This document shows, piece by piece, positions 25,542-49,600 of a stretch of 64,000 nucleotides of DNA. The DNA is taken from the NCBI RefSeq assembly GCF_964204645.1, contig NC_134026.1, forward strand, positions 20,230,650 to 20,294,649, given 5' to 3'. The notes under the pieces were generated by a model. It saw only the letters and a list, made by a program, of their open reading frames with translations. It was not told the DNA's origin and ran no database searches. The stretch is from Tubulanus polymorphus. Taxonomy: Eukaryota > Nemertea > Palaeonemertea > Tubulaniformes > Tubulanidae. The stretch's first letter is position 1; each line of letters starts with the position of its first letter. The translations under genes were made by a program, and so were the position numbers.

Positions 25542-26106
25542 TAAATGCAGTTACAGTTTCTGATACAAATCGATTCATAAATGCTTTTGCAGGTACAAAA
25601 TATCATCTAACAAAAAAACACCACAAAAAAAAAATGCCTCGATCTTGAGAGAACATTCCCATTCCCGGAATGTAAACTGTTCGATACATTCAAATTGACT
25701 AGTATCGATCAATACTCGTCACACCTCGTTTCACAATGAACACAGGGGATGCATAGATTTACTAGATATATAATAAGAAACAGAAAATTTGGATCCAATA
25801 AGAAATTCGCTTCATTTCGAACTGGATATATATAAAACGCATCGTTTCACAATCGCGGCGGAACACGACTGAAAAAATCCGTATTAAAACATCATACTCG
25901 AAGTACACACGGACTGTTAATAACACCCGAATCGGATCGGAACCAATCGGCAGTACATTCAAATCAAGTGGTCGCCGTCATCGCGAATGAGGTCGCCATA
26001 TTAGTAAATAATCGTAATTTCACTGCAGCGCGTCAAAGGAAACCAATCACATAATACGATGAAATGCACACTTCGCCAGTGCGGACTCCTGAGCGATGTA
26101 TTCTTT

Positions 26107-37767
<11,661 letters not shown>

Positions 37768-37810
37768 AATTAGGCCTATTCAACTGAAAAATAGTTAAAT
37801 ATTTTGAAAC

Positions 37811-37948
37811 CTGAATCCAGTTTCACGAAAAAAACTGAACTCAAATTTTTGATGTAATTGCCATTGGTTGGTTACTTCATGTTTTCAATGAAGACAACAA
37901 TTCAAACTTAACTCATAAATCTTAAATTTCTTCATGAAACAAAGACCC
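37811..37948. repeat. MITE-like element, CCAGTTTCACGAA/TTCATGAAAC ends
   Basis: Sits immediately upstream of the PIWI coding start, across its probable first intron or promoter. Same family as 16018-16312 and 19606-19741; the internal TTGGTTACTTCATGTTTTC stretch is shared with the latter. Confidence 0.6.
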
Positions 37949-39330
37949 AGAGCCTCGCGAATGTATATCTCCCGCATGTCCCCGAAGTAAGCCTCCAAAC
38001 CAAAATCCGGCATCAACATTCCCTTTTCGTTGAAAATTGCTACGCAGGTATTTGTTGGTATAACATCCCCCAATCATTATTCCCCAAAAAATAATCAATT
38101 CATAAGATTTCATTGCTCAAATATGAAATAAGTTTACAGGTATAGAGGCTTACACGTAGAATTCTAGAATCTAGATCAAAGACTGGCGGCGGTCAGACTT
38201 ATTGGATGGCATTATTACTTCATCTACTGATAGGCCTACATAACATTCACATATGAACTATCAATGCATTAATACATTCACGGCTTTTAGCAATTCTACA
38301 ATACAGTGTAAAGGCCATAAATTACTTGATTCACATCAGAAGTTGAGAAAACAAAAATCATCGAAGCTTGGGGTTCATATTTTATAAGACTTGCAACCTA
38401 TGAGTACTGTAGGATTGTTTAGGTAATCGTGTTTCATATCTTGACATTTGGCACCGGATAGATGACTTATGTGTGTATTAAGCTTAAAGAGCAAATGCCA
38501 TCAAAGTAGAATATTGTGTAAAATTCAATTCAATATAAAAAATACACGGATTTCATAAAGCTTAGCCCAATTAGCCAAGGCCATTCATCAGGTTTTAAAT
38601 CATTGATTTGTTTAATAATTTTGTCTTAATTGATGTTGTAAGAGGCTAATTGTACGCATGTGAAAGCGCAGTGTTTACTACTACTATCATCACCAAATGA
38701 CTGAGTAGATTCACTTGGGTGACTACTAATACACACAGCAGCCATATATTGTATTCCTATATGTACGCACATACACAAATGTATTCTATACATTGCCGCT
38801 TATGTGAGGTGATGAATTAAAGGAAACAAAGTAATAAAATACATCGTTCAAAATAGATGATTGGTAGTAACTAGAGGCCCACGGGCCTTGTGAAGTCAAA
38901 GCGTTCGGTAAAGTACCTTGCATAGCAAAGACATTTTAAAATGACTTTGAGCCCCCATTCTGCAAAATTCATTAAATTAAAAAAAACTTTCTTTTAGTCC
39001 TTCATATTTTCATAAATTTCAGAAATACATTTTGTACTCGGCTTGACTTTACAATCGGGTAACTGTGTTAGTTCTTCAATTTTGAGATTTACCAAATGCA
39101 AAAGGTTTTTTCATTTCTCGTATTGGTCACAATATCCACCCCATTGTTGTGTTCATGACGCACTTTGTGCTTACATTCCTCTTAAGACAATATTCCCTGC
39201 TGTTAGGAGCTGCTTAGGTAAGCTCTAGCTTGACCACCTCACAGAATGCACCGAGATGACATCAAGTGTAACATTTTTGTTAACTTCTTAACCGTTTTAA
39301 CATGTTATATCAGAAATAAATACCTTCTAG

Positions 39331-39492
39331 AGTCATATCTCATATATTTTGCCGGATATTTAGTAGAAAAAACTCTCCGTTAGCGATAAAATTTCATTGA
39401 TTTTGATTGATTGACGATCGATCTCATCTCGGTAAAGATAAAGTTATTTTTCTACAAAAATATCCGACAAAATATGTAAAATATGACTCAAG
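39331..39492. repeat. imperfect palindrome with CATCTCGGTAA core
   Basis: GAGTCATATCTCATATATTT at the left pairs, with mismatches, with AAAATATGTAAAATATGACTC at the right. The centre has a direct or inverted set of CATCTCGGTAA motifs that also edge the element at 40091. Confidence 0.6.
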
Positions 39493-40002
39493 CTGGTATT
39501 TATTACGGATATAATATGATTTCAAGTGTTAAAATCGATAAGGAAAAAATAAATGTTATATGTCATGTCATCTAGGTTGATCTCGGTATATTACGTCATC
39601 TCGGTAATAAGGAGAACCAGGAATGTATGCTTATTTGGCTGTATATAAGGCAAAATATCTTTTTGGCTAGTTTTTAGCCGTACATTATTGAACAGCTCAA
39701 TCACTCAAATCAGCCAATCAGAAACGATATACATTAAAATAACTTTTTGTGGGCCGTAACCGGATCCAGCAAAATGACCACTTCCTTTTTGGAAACATGA
39801 TTTTTGGTGGTTTTAAGTCAATGATTTTAAAAGTATAAAAACAATATCATGAGTTTGTGTCTTTAGTAGGTTGAGAAGTAACGGTATTGAATTGGATAGT
39901 AAATTAATCACTAAATAATAAAATAAGCAACAACTGCAATCATTCAGCTTTCAGAACAGGATGGTGGGTTTTTTATTAGGCAACAAATTGAAAGTTGGAT
40001 CC

Positions 40003-40072
40003 AGTTCCACCACAGCAATGATGAGTTAACTCAAATCTTAACCTGTTAACTCACTCAAGTGGAACTGGCTTG
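40003..40072. repeat. short MITE-like element, GGATCCAGTTCCA/GTGGAACTGG ends
   Basis: A compact copy of the GGATCCAGTTCC family with internal GAGTTAACTCAAATC and GTTAACTCACTC. Confidence 0.55.
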
Positions 40073-40090
40073 ATTTAGATCTACGAGTAA

Positions 40091-40330
40091 TCATCTCGGT
40101 AAAAGTGCAGATCCGCACCTCTCGTGATTGAGGCAATCTGCTGAACGACAGAATCCTGGCTAAAATCTTTCTACCCATCTCAGTCTAGTGAAGATATCTT
40201 AAAATTAACCAATGCCAATGGCAATGTACTGAATTGCTGATGACATTTTGAATCTGAAACAATGATATTTAATGTAATTGATTGAACCGTTTACGCGGAG
40301 AGGTGCGGATCTGCACTTTTACCATCATCT
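40091..40330. mobile_element. ~240-bp element with ~30-bp inverted ends
   Basis: TCGGTAAAAGTGCAGATCCG (through CACCTCTC) on the left is matched inverted by GAGAGGTGCGGATCTGCACT (through TTTACCATCATCT) on the right, nearly perfectly. No coding sequence inside. Confidence 0.8.
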
Positions 40331-40553
40331 CAACGTTTTGAGACCGTGATAGTCTGATAGTAGGCCCTAGTTAGTTTTTGTTCGTCCCCGGACTGATGAC
40401 AAGTCTCCAGGCCAGGTCTCCTCCGCCCGCGCCGGTTTCTCTGTTTCTCTCTTTTCTCGCCCTAATTTCAGTTAAGCGTTATCCTTTCGGAGATTGGACA
40501 CTTGCAAAAGATACTTTCACACCACCGGTTGTAGGGCATCGTAAAATTTATGA

Positions 40554-40790
40554 ATGACAAAATTGATCATAAGCTTTTTTCTTTGTCTACTTACACTCAA
40601 AGGCACGAAATCGAAATATTTTCCTTACTCAACAAGGATTATCCAAACTCCACGCCGCTTTCTTCCTCTAACTAATGAACACGTGGTGCGAATTGACCAA
40701 TCATCGGATGCGCCAGGAGTCTATCTACATAAATACAAGTACGGGTCATTATTCGGCAAGTCGAGAGTGGCGCGCGCCTGCCGCCAGTAG
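40554..40790 (+). CDS. possible small secreted peptide frame, 78 aa, speculative
   Basis: Not recognised. The frame opens MTKLIISFFLCLLTLKGTKS, a plausible signal peptide (short basic start, hydrophobic core, small residues). It then has a basic stretch with a dibasic site (PRR) and ends at TAG. A pyrimidine-rich tract with AG precedes it by about 80 bases. Nothing else supports it: no family and no clear promoter. A random open frame is the main alternative. Confidence 0.15.
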   Translation: MTKLIISFFLCLLTLKGTKSKYFPYSTRIIQTPRRFLPLTNEHVVRIDQSSDAPGVYLHKYKYGSLFGKSRVARACRQ

Positions 40791-40989
40791 CTAGCGTACA
40801 TATAGGTCACGATACACATTTGTACTTAGGGTTCGAATCACGAATAGATGTGCTTTTTTTAAAACGATAAAGCAAGAACGCGTTGCCAGCAGCAAAGCAT
40901 GAAAATCTATAATTCCAAGACCTCCTAAAATGCCCTGTGGAAATTCATCGCGAATTTTCATTTACAAAAATCAGGTTAAGTGATCACTT

Positions 40990-41135
40990 GAGGAGAGAAT
41001 CCCACAATGATAATAAAAAGTCCGAAAATGAAACTTCGAGATAGTAGTTTATTTCAACGTTTCGACTATATCCTAATAGCCATCTTCAGGAATAATTTTT
41101 CGGACTTTTTATTATCATTGTGGGATTCTCTCCTC
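40990..41135. repeat. 146-bp hairpin with 38-bp perfect arms
   Basis: GAGGAGAGAATCCCACAATG (continuing to GTCCGAAAA) at 40990-41028 is repeated exactly inverted at 41097-41135. The loop, read on the minus strand, contains CCTGAAGATGGC, a short hairpin, and GTCGAAACGTTGAAATAAAC. AAGTGATCACTT lies just outside both ends. It is probably the end of a retroelement or a foldback transposon. Confidence 0.75.
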
Positions 41136-43044
41136 ATCGCGTCAACACGGATATAGTGTTCTACCAATCGTAAGTGATCACTTATTCAATTTTCAGAATT
41201 GGACTAGGCCTACCCTACGGATTTTTCAAGCAAAAGGGGGGCAAAGGGATAAAACATTTTAAAAAAATTATTTCTTAATAAAAAGACGTTTTAAGTTAAG
41301 CTGGCTGCTTTTATCATCGGCCACGAGAACGCGCAAAAACAAATCTTACCGCGCGAACAAAACTGTAATCAAGTACGCACAAAAACAAAATAATTTTGCT
41401 ACTTTTGCTATTAGTTTTGTTTTGTTTTTTTGCGCGTTCTCGTGGAGGATGTAAAAAAAATTTCATGTGTCCCAAATCAGCCATTATATAGAATGGAATG
41501 AAAAGCGAAAAAAATAAAAGTTCTTAGCATAGCAACATTTTTTCACTTTTAACTTACACAGCGACAATGTCGGTCTATGAGAAATAAATCCGAGTGAAGC
41601 TCACGTTCTATTATGCGTATGCTCTTCTATGGAATATCGCTCATTAAATCCGATTCCAGTCGTACAGGAATCTGTGCAGTGAATCCCCCGTAGTTGGGCC
41701 TGATCTCTGTACAATTTTTTGCATTTTATCCATTTATCGAAAATTATGCAACTATTGGTTGAATTAGTCACATAAAACCTCTACGATTGGAGGGTTCAAT
41801 GTGCTGCCCGAGTGAACATTATTAATTTAGTATCCAACTTCTTTTGTGTCAAGAGTTTGAGAGGGTTTAGTGTCAATGCGCGCCCAGAGCCAAAGTCAAA
41901 GCAATTGTTTTGTGCAAATTGTCAACTGAATTATCCAAACTGTCTCAGATGTTCACACTGACGAGCACTCTTCTCCAGTCTGAATACCAGTCGTTGTTAC
42001 CGGTTCCCTACAACTGTGGAACGACGGCAAGGTACTAGACTATATCTTCTCCAGGATAAGGCCAATTTTCTAGAGTTGTTCTAGTCTAATGGTAATAATC
42101 CATTAACTCTACTAGCCTACAGCCTATACACTACACTTTCGTCCCTATATATTTCATCTATAGCTTGTATATATTTGCGTATAATGCTAATAGCCCTTAT
42201 CTAATTATCCTTTGTCCTCTTAGACAGTTTGTCTCCGTCGTCGTAGAGTGTTAGTTGTTGTTTGTCTGGATCGTTGTCATTATATATCACTACTGATCAC
42301 CTTTGTTTTTTTGTATCATTTTCCATGTCTCCAACTGTCTTGTATCTATGCTATGTGTAACAATAAAGCGGTCCAGTTTTGGTCCACGCTGATATAGTTC
42401 AGATGTTACTCGTTCGATCTGTCTGGATTTCCGACGTCGACCAGGAACCGAAATCGAGTTTTTAATTGTATATGCCATTTTTTTCTGATGTCTGGCCAAT
42501 AGAAAAATTACAAAGATACGTCATTGAAAAAGGGACGTGTGTTGGTCTGTCAATATACTATTTACATAACTTTTAATCCGCTAATGTTGGCAGTTAAACC
42601 GGGGGAAATTTTAATGCTATATTTTGTACATGTAGAATGAGTCGATGCGACATAGCGTCTCATGAAATTGACTAATTTCTAGGATGAAATGAATTTAATT
42701 TGAAATTTTCCAATGCATAGCAATAATGTCCCACGAAAATAAATGTAATCTAGGCCTATTCAAAGTTTACGAAAGATTATCGCGACTAACTACTCTTTCA
42801 GGTAGGCCCTAATAAAGTTCACATCAAAATATGTCAGAAGGAACAAGAACTTGTTCGAAATGTGTTGTCAAGGTGCAGTTGATAATGGACCTGCCTTAAT
42901 TATGGACTATCAAACCTTTCTTTTTCGTTTTATAGTCAGTGCCATCAAGTAGTGAAACGCAAGTAGGTCCATACCCACACAACACATGTAGCAGCAAAAC
43001 AGGATAGGAAAGTTGATAGCGAAATAAATGTTCATCAAAATCTA

Positions 43045-43050
43045 TTTATT
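43045..43050 (-). terminator. candidate polyadenylation signal of the cysteine-rich gene
   Basis: AATAAA on the minus strand, about 640 bases beyond the distal stop codon at 43688. The DNA between would be 3' UTR; open frames in it do not resemble proteins. Confidence 0.4.
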
Positions 43051-43687
43051 TATCATTAAATACAAAAAATACAAGAATGTGTTTTTAATATAAAATCATT
43101 TAAATATAAACATACCATAAACATACACATGGATAATCTTATAACTGACATTGCGGTTCAGGCAGACAGGGCTAAGTACATTACAGGGTCTGCATCTGCT
43201 TATAGGGGAAACATTAATGAGATAAGGCTCTTTGACAAATTCTGCCTTTGTCGTACAGAAAGGGTCCTTTGAAATTCTTTTTTTGACAACATTTTGCTCC
43301 TTTTGATAATAAGCGCCGTTAAGGAAATGGAGCATTTGATATTTTAAGGTCTTACGGACAAGCCCCTGGACCCGCATTATAAATTTACATGTATCATTTT
43401 GCAACAATACAAAATAATAATACATTTGACATTTTTACAGGTGAAACACTTTTGGAGCAACATCATTACATCTACCCTTACCATATCCTGACCTATTCCC
43501 ACCATAAACCCTATACAAAATGTATTCTGTATCCTGCATTTACTCTTACTATACCTAAACGGGACCCTAATTTAATACATTTGAACGTCAAACAAAAAAA
43601 GGGGATTCGACAAATTGGGTTGAAAAGATAAGATATAAGGACGAATGCAAACTCGTTGGCAGAGTGTATAAATGGTCTATATCTATA

Positions 43688-46600
43688 TCATTCCATTTCA
43701 GCCGGCAGTGCTTTCATTTTGATCTCGAAGCATAAACAGTTGATATTTTCGCATTCTGGCGCGGAACATCCACAAGTACAGCTCATGTTGTTGAACTGGA
43801 AAAAAGAAACGATCAGAAGGACATGAGATATCGCCCAGTATTTATAGGGCGAACTTATCACAAACCTGGTAGTTCAAATGTTTGAAATTTGCATTTCCTA
43901 AATGCATGTGAATGAATGAATCAATGAATGTTTCTGGAAATAACAATTTGGTTTAGGCAAAAAAATTGACACGTTGTCTCTCCTTCTGCTGAGCTCAGAA
44001 TTTGACCTGACCAGCCGCCTATCTACCCTGTAAGCAACTTTTTTCTTAAAATCACGATCTAGCTAACCATAACACACTATAGGAGCCAGTTGCTCAAAAG
44101 TAAGGGCAGATACAGATAGAAACCATAGCGACAATGAACGTATGTCACCATCCCAACTAATATCCCTGATTAACTCTAACCAACGTTTGAGCAACTGCCC
44201 TCTGGGCAGTTATCGAAGTGAACAGATTACAAATTTTATTGCGATTTAGTTAAGTGACCCGGCCGATTAGGAGAGACAACGTATTGTCTTTTCCGCTTTA
44301 TCATTCAATTGTGAACTCAAAATGCATCCATTCTAGAACTAAACTGTGAATGGTACTGATACAAGGACCCTCACGTGAGGGCCCAGTTTCACAGTTTCAG
44401 AGCTTGTAGACTGAATGATAACTTGCTGAACCACGTCAGATTCGATTAATTTTGATAAATAAAGACATGTAATGCCCAATCAATGGTCCCTAAGTAAGTA
44501 AGACAACACATAAAAGAACAACGCAAAGCAATATTGAAATCATAAATCAATATCTAAAGGCTTTTTGGGATCAAAATCACAAACAATTTCTTTTGATGTA
44601 TCATTTCTGATTATGTTCATCAAATTTATTGTTTGATCGTATGGGTAGTAAATAAATCATGTTTTGAATTACTCAAAAGATCATCAGATTTCACCACCAT
44701 CACAAATAAAATTAAGAGGTCATTTCCAGGTATCAGTTATAATTCCTTGGACAAATCTTTGACCTAGGTATTGATAACATGCATTTTTGATAGTACGCCT
44801 AATAGAAAAATCTAAATTCTGTGATTTTTTAAGTTTGAAGTTTCAACCTAATTTATAAAGTTGTACCCAGATGCTGGCCTTGAGGAGATTTGAGCATTGT
44901 TTTGAAAAGAGTCTTTCATTGGTAACACTTTTTCATTCGTTTTCGTTCAAAATATGCACATGTTTCCAAACTTCGTTGATTTGAGGCAAAATTGAAGGAA
45001 AGAGAAGCGCAAAATATTCTAGAAATTGCGAAAATGAGCTCCTTATTGCATCTAATTTTCTGCGCGAATGTTCCATTCGGACATTTCTGTGAACACCTAA
45101 CGAAAAGGTTCCACTATCACGAAAATCAAACCCCCTAAAGACATGGCCGATTACGGCCTGCATCGAGTACCATCGTTGATAAATGTTCATGAATATTTTA
45201 TTTGTACGGACATGCAATTCAGGAGTTCTTGTTTTGTAAATAAGTGATTAAACTTTATCGCCATGATTAAAAGTGGTAATATCAGAGATAAATGTATGTT
45301 TGTAGAATGTGTAGAATTTGGCCCAGAACAACTGTTCACACAGGTGCCAAATGGGCCCGTGTCTGTTTGGCCCGGCAAAATTTGGTGCGACCAAAAACAT
45401 CGCACCAGGCCAAATTGTAGCACAGAATTGTAGCACAGAACAAAGCAACTGGTTCCCGAAATGACCCACTTCCCATGGGCTCGAGCCTGATCCATGCCAA
45501 TTTGGCCAGGGCCAAATCATCTCCATGTGGTACAAAACTTGAATAATGCGCCAAAACTCTGCTCACTAAAAGTGGTCTCCACCAGCACAGGACATCTTTA
45601 TTCGGTGCAGGACGGGCACAGGTTATCCAAATCTCTGGGATGCTAGGGTCATAACAGGCATGGGAGGACATGGAATAGCACATTTAATGGTTATACACGT
45701 GGAATCAAAAAGTTTGGGGCGAAAAAAATCACCTTAGGTTTTCAACAGGGTTTTCAGTAGTTTTGTATTATTGTGATGTACATAGCATTAGCAGCAGGGA
45801 ACAAAGTCAAATATTTCACTGTGCGACTTATCAACTATCTTTGATCTACGTTTTCAGCTATATTTAGTGAGGTGATAAATGTGTTTATCTAGATACAATC
45901 ATGGATCTCCACCCATGCGTGTACAACACCTGCCTGAACTCTTCGCAGAGCTATATCTGGTACCTTGTCCTGTGGTAAACAATAAATCAATTAAGAGATA
46001 AATCAAACATGACCTCTAAAATTCTATGCATTGTTCAGGCCATCATATGCCAATGGTGTAATCGCATAAAGACTTTTCTTTTGAATGTTTCATGAGGGAG
46101 ATGGCAGAGACCACAGTTTTTTTCTTCAATAACACTTCAGAATTTTCGAAACGAAAAAAAAGAACCAACCAACGGATGAAAACAAAAAATTCCTCAAATC
46201 AAAACACAGCTTAATTTTTGTTCCGAGAAAAATTTTTTTCATGTACCACGTAAGCAAATGTACCACCTTATTGCAAAGCAAAACTGAAGTAAGGCAATTT
46301 CTATCAACCTGGTTGGAAGTTTAAAACCAAAAAAAATAACTGTGGCTCATCAGTAGTTCACTTTTTGATTCTGATTTCATAAGGATAGAAAAGGCTCATC
46401 TTAATTCTTTGTGATAATCACAAAGTGCATGGAAGTGTTTTTCGGATATGTACGAACATCGCAGCACTATAAGCCGAATGTCTTCTTTCAGTGGATATAG
46501 CTCAGAGTCTCAGTGACCTCGAAATATAATCTACTTATGATTTCAGTGATAAACAGGATAGCGGCCAGTATGTGGTATGGGGAACCTCCAATGCTGCTGT

Positions 46601-49600
46601 GGCAAGCAAGGATCCACCAGTTTCACTAGCAGGTTTGTAGTTGCTTGGTGTTCAATTTCTTCCAACAATACAAAGTTGAATTTTTTACAGCCTAGATCTG
46701 CGCCTGTTGAGGAGTTCAAAAACCGCAGATCGCTTGCTTGTCAGTCCGCTTTAGGGGGAAAACATTTTACGCAAAGCTGTACCCTTACTTTGAGATATAA
46801 AGGGTTGAATAATATAATCTAGTAGCGCACTTGGCTGAAGTTGGCAGAATTCAGCTAATGTGTTTGAGGCTCATGGCATGGGTTCACACCATGGCAGAAT
46901 CGCGCCATCGATATCATAAAACCGAGGAGAAAAGGATGTGACTATCGGTACTTGGTTCTGCTACAAGGAACATATCCGTGAAAGAAGGCACATTGTACGA
47001 GGAGGAATGAAAGGTAAAAAAGGATTCGGAGAATTTTTCAGGATTATCTATATACACAGCGAAAACCTCGTTACAATAAACTTCATTTTGGATTTGATCT
47101 TTAGAATCAGGGACTGTATGGCAAGTATCGACTGAACGAATTTCGATTTTAGAATGTATAGTGTTGAGGGAAATTAGGATAAAAACAATCAATCGGCTTT
47201 ATATCAGCTTTACAGTTCAGATAAAGAGGCGGATCCATGAGTCAATATTGACATTTGGTATTTTTGGACGGAGCTGATGTCGGGGGTCTGCCTTACCTTT
47301 GAGGTTAACCCCTTTTCGTCAAGACAGAGATCGTTAAAACCTGTAAATCTAACACTCATCCTCTCCGGAATTTGCATTTTTCTAGGATCTATTTCTTCAA
47401 AGATATCTTTAGATTGAGGGTGGGATGCCGAGCGACAAGGCTTCTTCATACGAGAAATTCATTTTCTCTTCTACTGGACCCTGGCCTTTCAATTTTTCCT
47501 AGGTCCGCCCCTGTATTTATCTGGGTATATCTGATAATAAGAAATGTTTACATCCGAGTTCGTTGTAACAAGGTTCCGCCGTTTACCGGAATCGCTGCGT
47601 TGTGCGGTGGTGGTGAATTACGCGAAACTGCTAGAGAGCATATCTCCTTACGAAATCGGCTGCATTCGCACGGCGACGAACTGCGGATGGTCGTCGACTA
47701 TATCGTCATCGTCGACGGAGCCGGAATATGCGTCGACGACCGCGGTGCGACGCGCCGGACCGCCGCCGGCGTTCATGTGTATTTGGAAGCACCAACAGTT
47801 GATCACGTCACAGTTTGGGATCGAACACGTACACAGACATTCGCACGGCCCCAACTGCAAACGCAACAATTTCTCAATTAATAAATCGAGAGCGTGTTTC
47901 GATTACGGGCGACAAAGAAATAAAAACTAAAACGATGCAAGTTTTTCCTACAGGCCTATATAATAGTGAATGAACGAGCACGTGAATAGTCTAAAAGCAC
48001 CCCCAGCCGCCCAACTCCCCGATGGAGTTAGGCCTATAGCCCAGGGCCCAGTTTTATGGACTTTAACCCAGGGGCCAGTTGCACAGTCATGACTTAAGTC
48101 CAAAAGTGGTCTTAAATCTTAAGGCTGGTCTTAAGTTGTTAGATTGGCTATAGAACGAAGTCGATTTTAGACTGGTCCTAAATGGAAGTCATGACTATGC
48201 AACCGGCTACAGGGGCTAATTCAATTCATTTTCAATTGAGTTAGCCCCATGGTTAAAGATAATACCAGCCTCAGGGTCCCTACAGATCAGTCATTCCTGG
48301 AAATTTTCGAGGAGTTTTAAAGGAGAAAATTTCATATTTCAAGGAAATGTCTACATCACTTTCGTATCTCAAATTGCTGTAGACTCCTCCTAAATTGGTA
48401 CTGTTTATCTCAGTAAACTCTTACCACTGTTCTGATTTAGGCATAGTCTATTGTACAACATCTAAAGTATCTAAGTGCTTATTTCTTAAAGTTTTGAAAG
48501 AGTTAAGGGGCATTTTGCTCAAATCAATGGAGTTTCAAGCACCTTTAAAAGCATTTTCTGTTAAGATGGAGTTTTTAAGGAATGAAGGAGTCGTAGGGAC
48601 CATGTAGCCTTAGATTGCAAGACAGAAAAGCCTGGTCAACGCTTAACTAGATATTCTGGATACAGTAAACCACGGATATGTCGGATCCATTTCTTTATGA
48701 AAAAAAAAACATTTATGGTTATCAAACAGTAGGCCTTGTAAGTGCCAATAACCATCTACTGGTTAAACTGGTAAAGTAAATTTACGCTTACTGGAAAGCT
48801 TAAAGCAAATTTCATTGCATTCAAATTAACACATGGCAGATTTAGGTTCCAAGTTCTGGAAAATTCAGAACTTGAATCGTTCAATATCCTGTATTGTAAA
48901 CATCCAAAGTGTAAGATCACAAGTTTCAATGAAAAATGGCAAACCATTAGTGAGCTACAGGCCAGGGAATTCAGGCCAAAAATTTGGCCATGGAAAGGTC
49001 ACAGGATGGACATCTCGTGACCCAATTTGTTTTATGATGGGTGGTATAATGGAGGTATACACATAGGTATGGAACATACAAGAAAATTTATTGATCGATT
49101 TTGGGCTGCAGATATGGCTAGAAGAGATCTAAGTACGTATAAACCAAATATAAAGACAATTCATTGATGCATTTTCAAAACTTCCTGAAATAACTGGATT
49201 CCATCAACGGACAGACGGACAGCAAATGACGAAAGAAAATTGGAAAATTGAACGCCTTAACCCTTTAAGTGCATCTACACTGACTTATGAATCGGTGATG
49301 GACTTTGCTAAAGTAAACTGGCGTGCGGTGTATTGATCTACTGGGTAATAATCAATATCTCGAAATGAAAGATGGCAGCACCTGTCAAGCACTGTGGAAT
49401 ATTAGTAACTTACAATGTACACTGCGCTGTGGTGTAGACACAGCGGTGTGCCCGTTATTCAATGTACTGGGGTTGAGTTTTTGAACATTTTCAAATTATT
49501 TCCAGCACTTTCAGCAGGGTATCGATTAGTCAGCACTGAAAGCGTTAAGGTGATATACGGCGTAGGATCCGTTGTTTACTGTTTCCATACCCACTGGATT

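Larger units (their letters stand above)
21591..26106. other. intergenic region between TOP3B and PIWI
   Basis: This is the upstream region of TOP3B and the downstream region of PIWI. I see no convincing gene. It holds the MITE at 21890-22090, a dispersed repeat near 22840-23110 (TTTGGCCAGTGCC / GCCAAATGGGC), a small inverted-repeat element at 25333-25431 and a direct duplication at 25461-25541. A possible minus-strand AATAAA at 25238-25243 could serve PIWI, which would imply an ~870-base 3' UTR. Confidence 0.5.
37784..43044. other. intergenic region right of PIWI
   Basis: No recognised gene. It holds the element at 37811-37948, an imperfect palindrome at 39331-39492, the small elements at 40003-40072 and 40091-40330, and the long perfect hairpin at 40990-41135. 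A 78-codon frame at 40554-40790 and a 63-codon frame at 42478-42290 are open but not recognised. Confidence 0.5.

Noticed and set aside
42290-42478. 63-codon minus-strand frame rich in Arg and Lys (MAYTIKNSISVPGRRRKS)
   Set aside because: No family recognised and no splice partner or promoter seen; kept only as a note for a conservation test.
43096-43425. 109-codon minus-strand frame after the distal stop
   Set aside because: Falls in the probable 3' UTR of the cysteine-rich gene; composition is AT-driven.
44933-45217. 94-codon minus-strand frame
   Set aside because: Lies in the long intron of the cysteine-rich gene, has no acceptor in phase and no recognised motif.
47544-47930. Plus-strand 128-codon frame over the GC-rich block
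   Set aside because: The minus-strand reading is homologous to another exon of the same gene; the plus-strand frame is its shadow.
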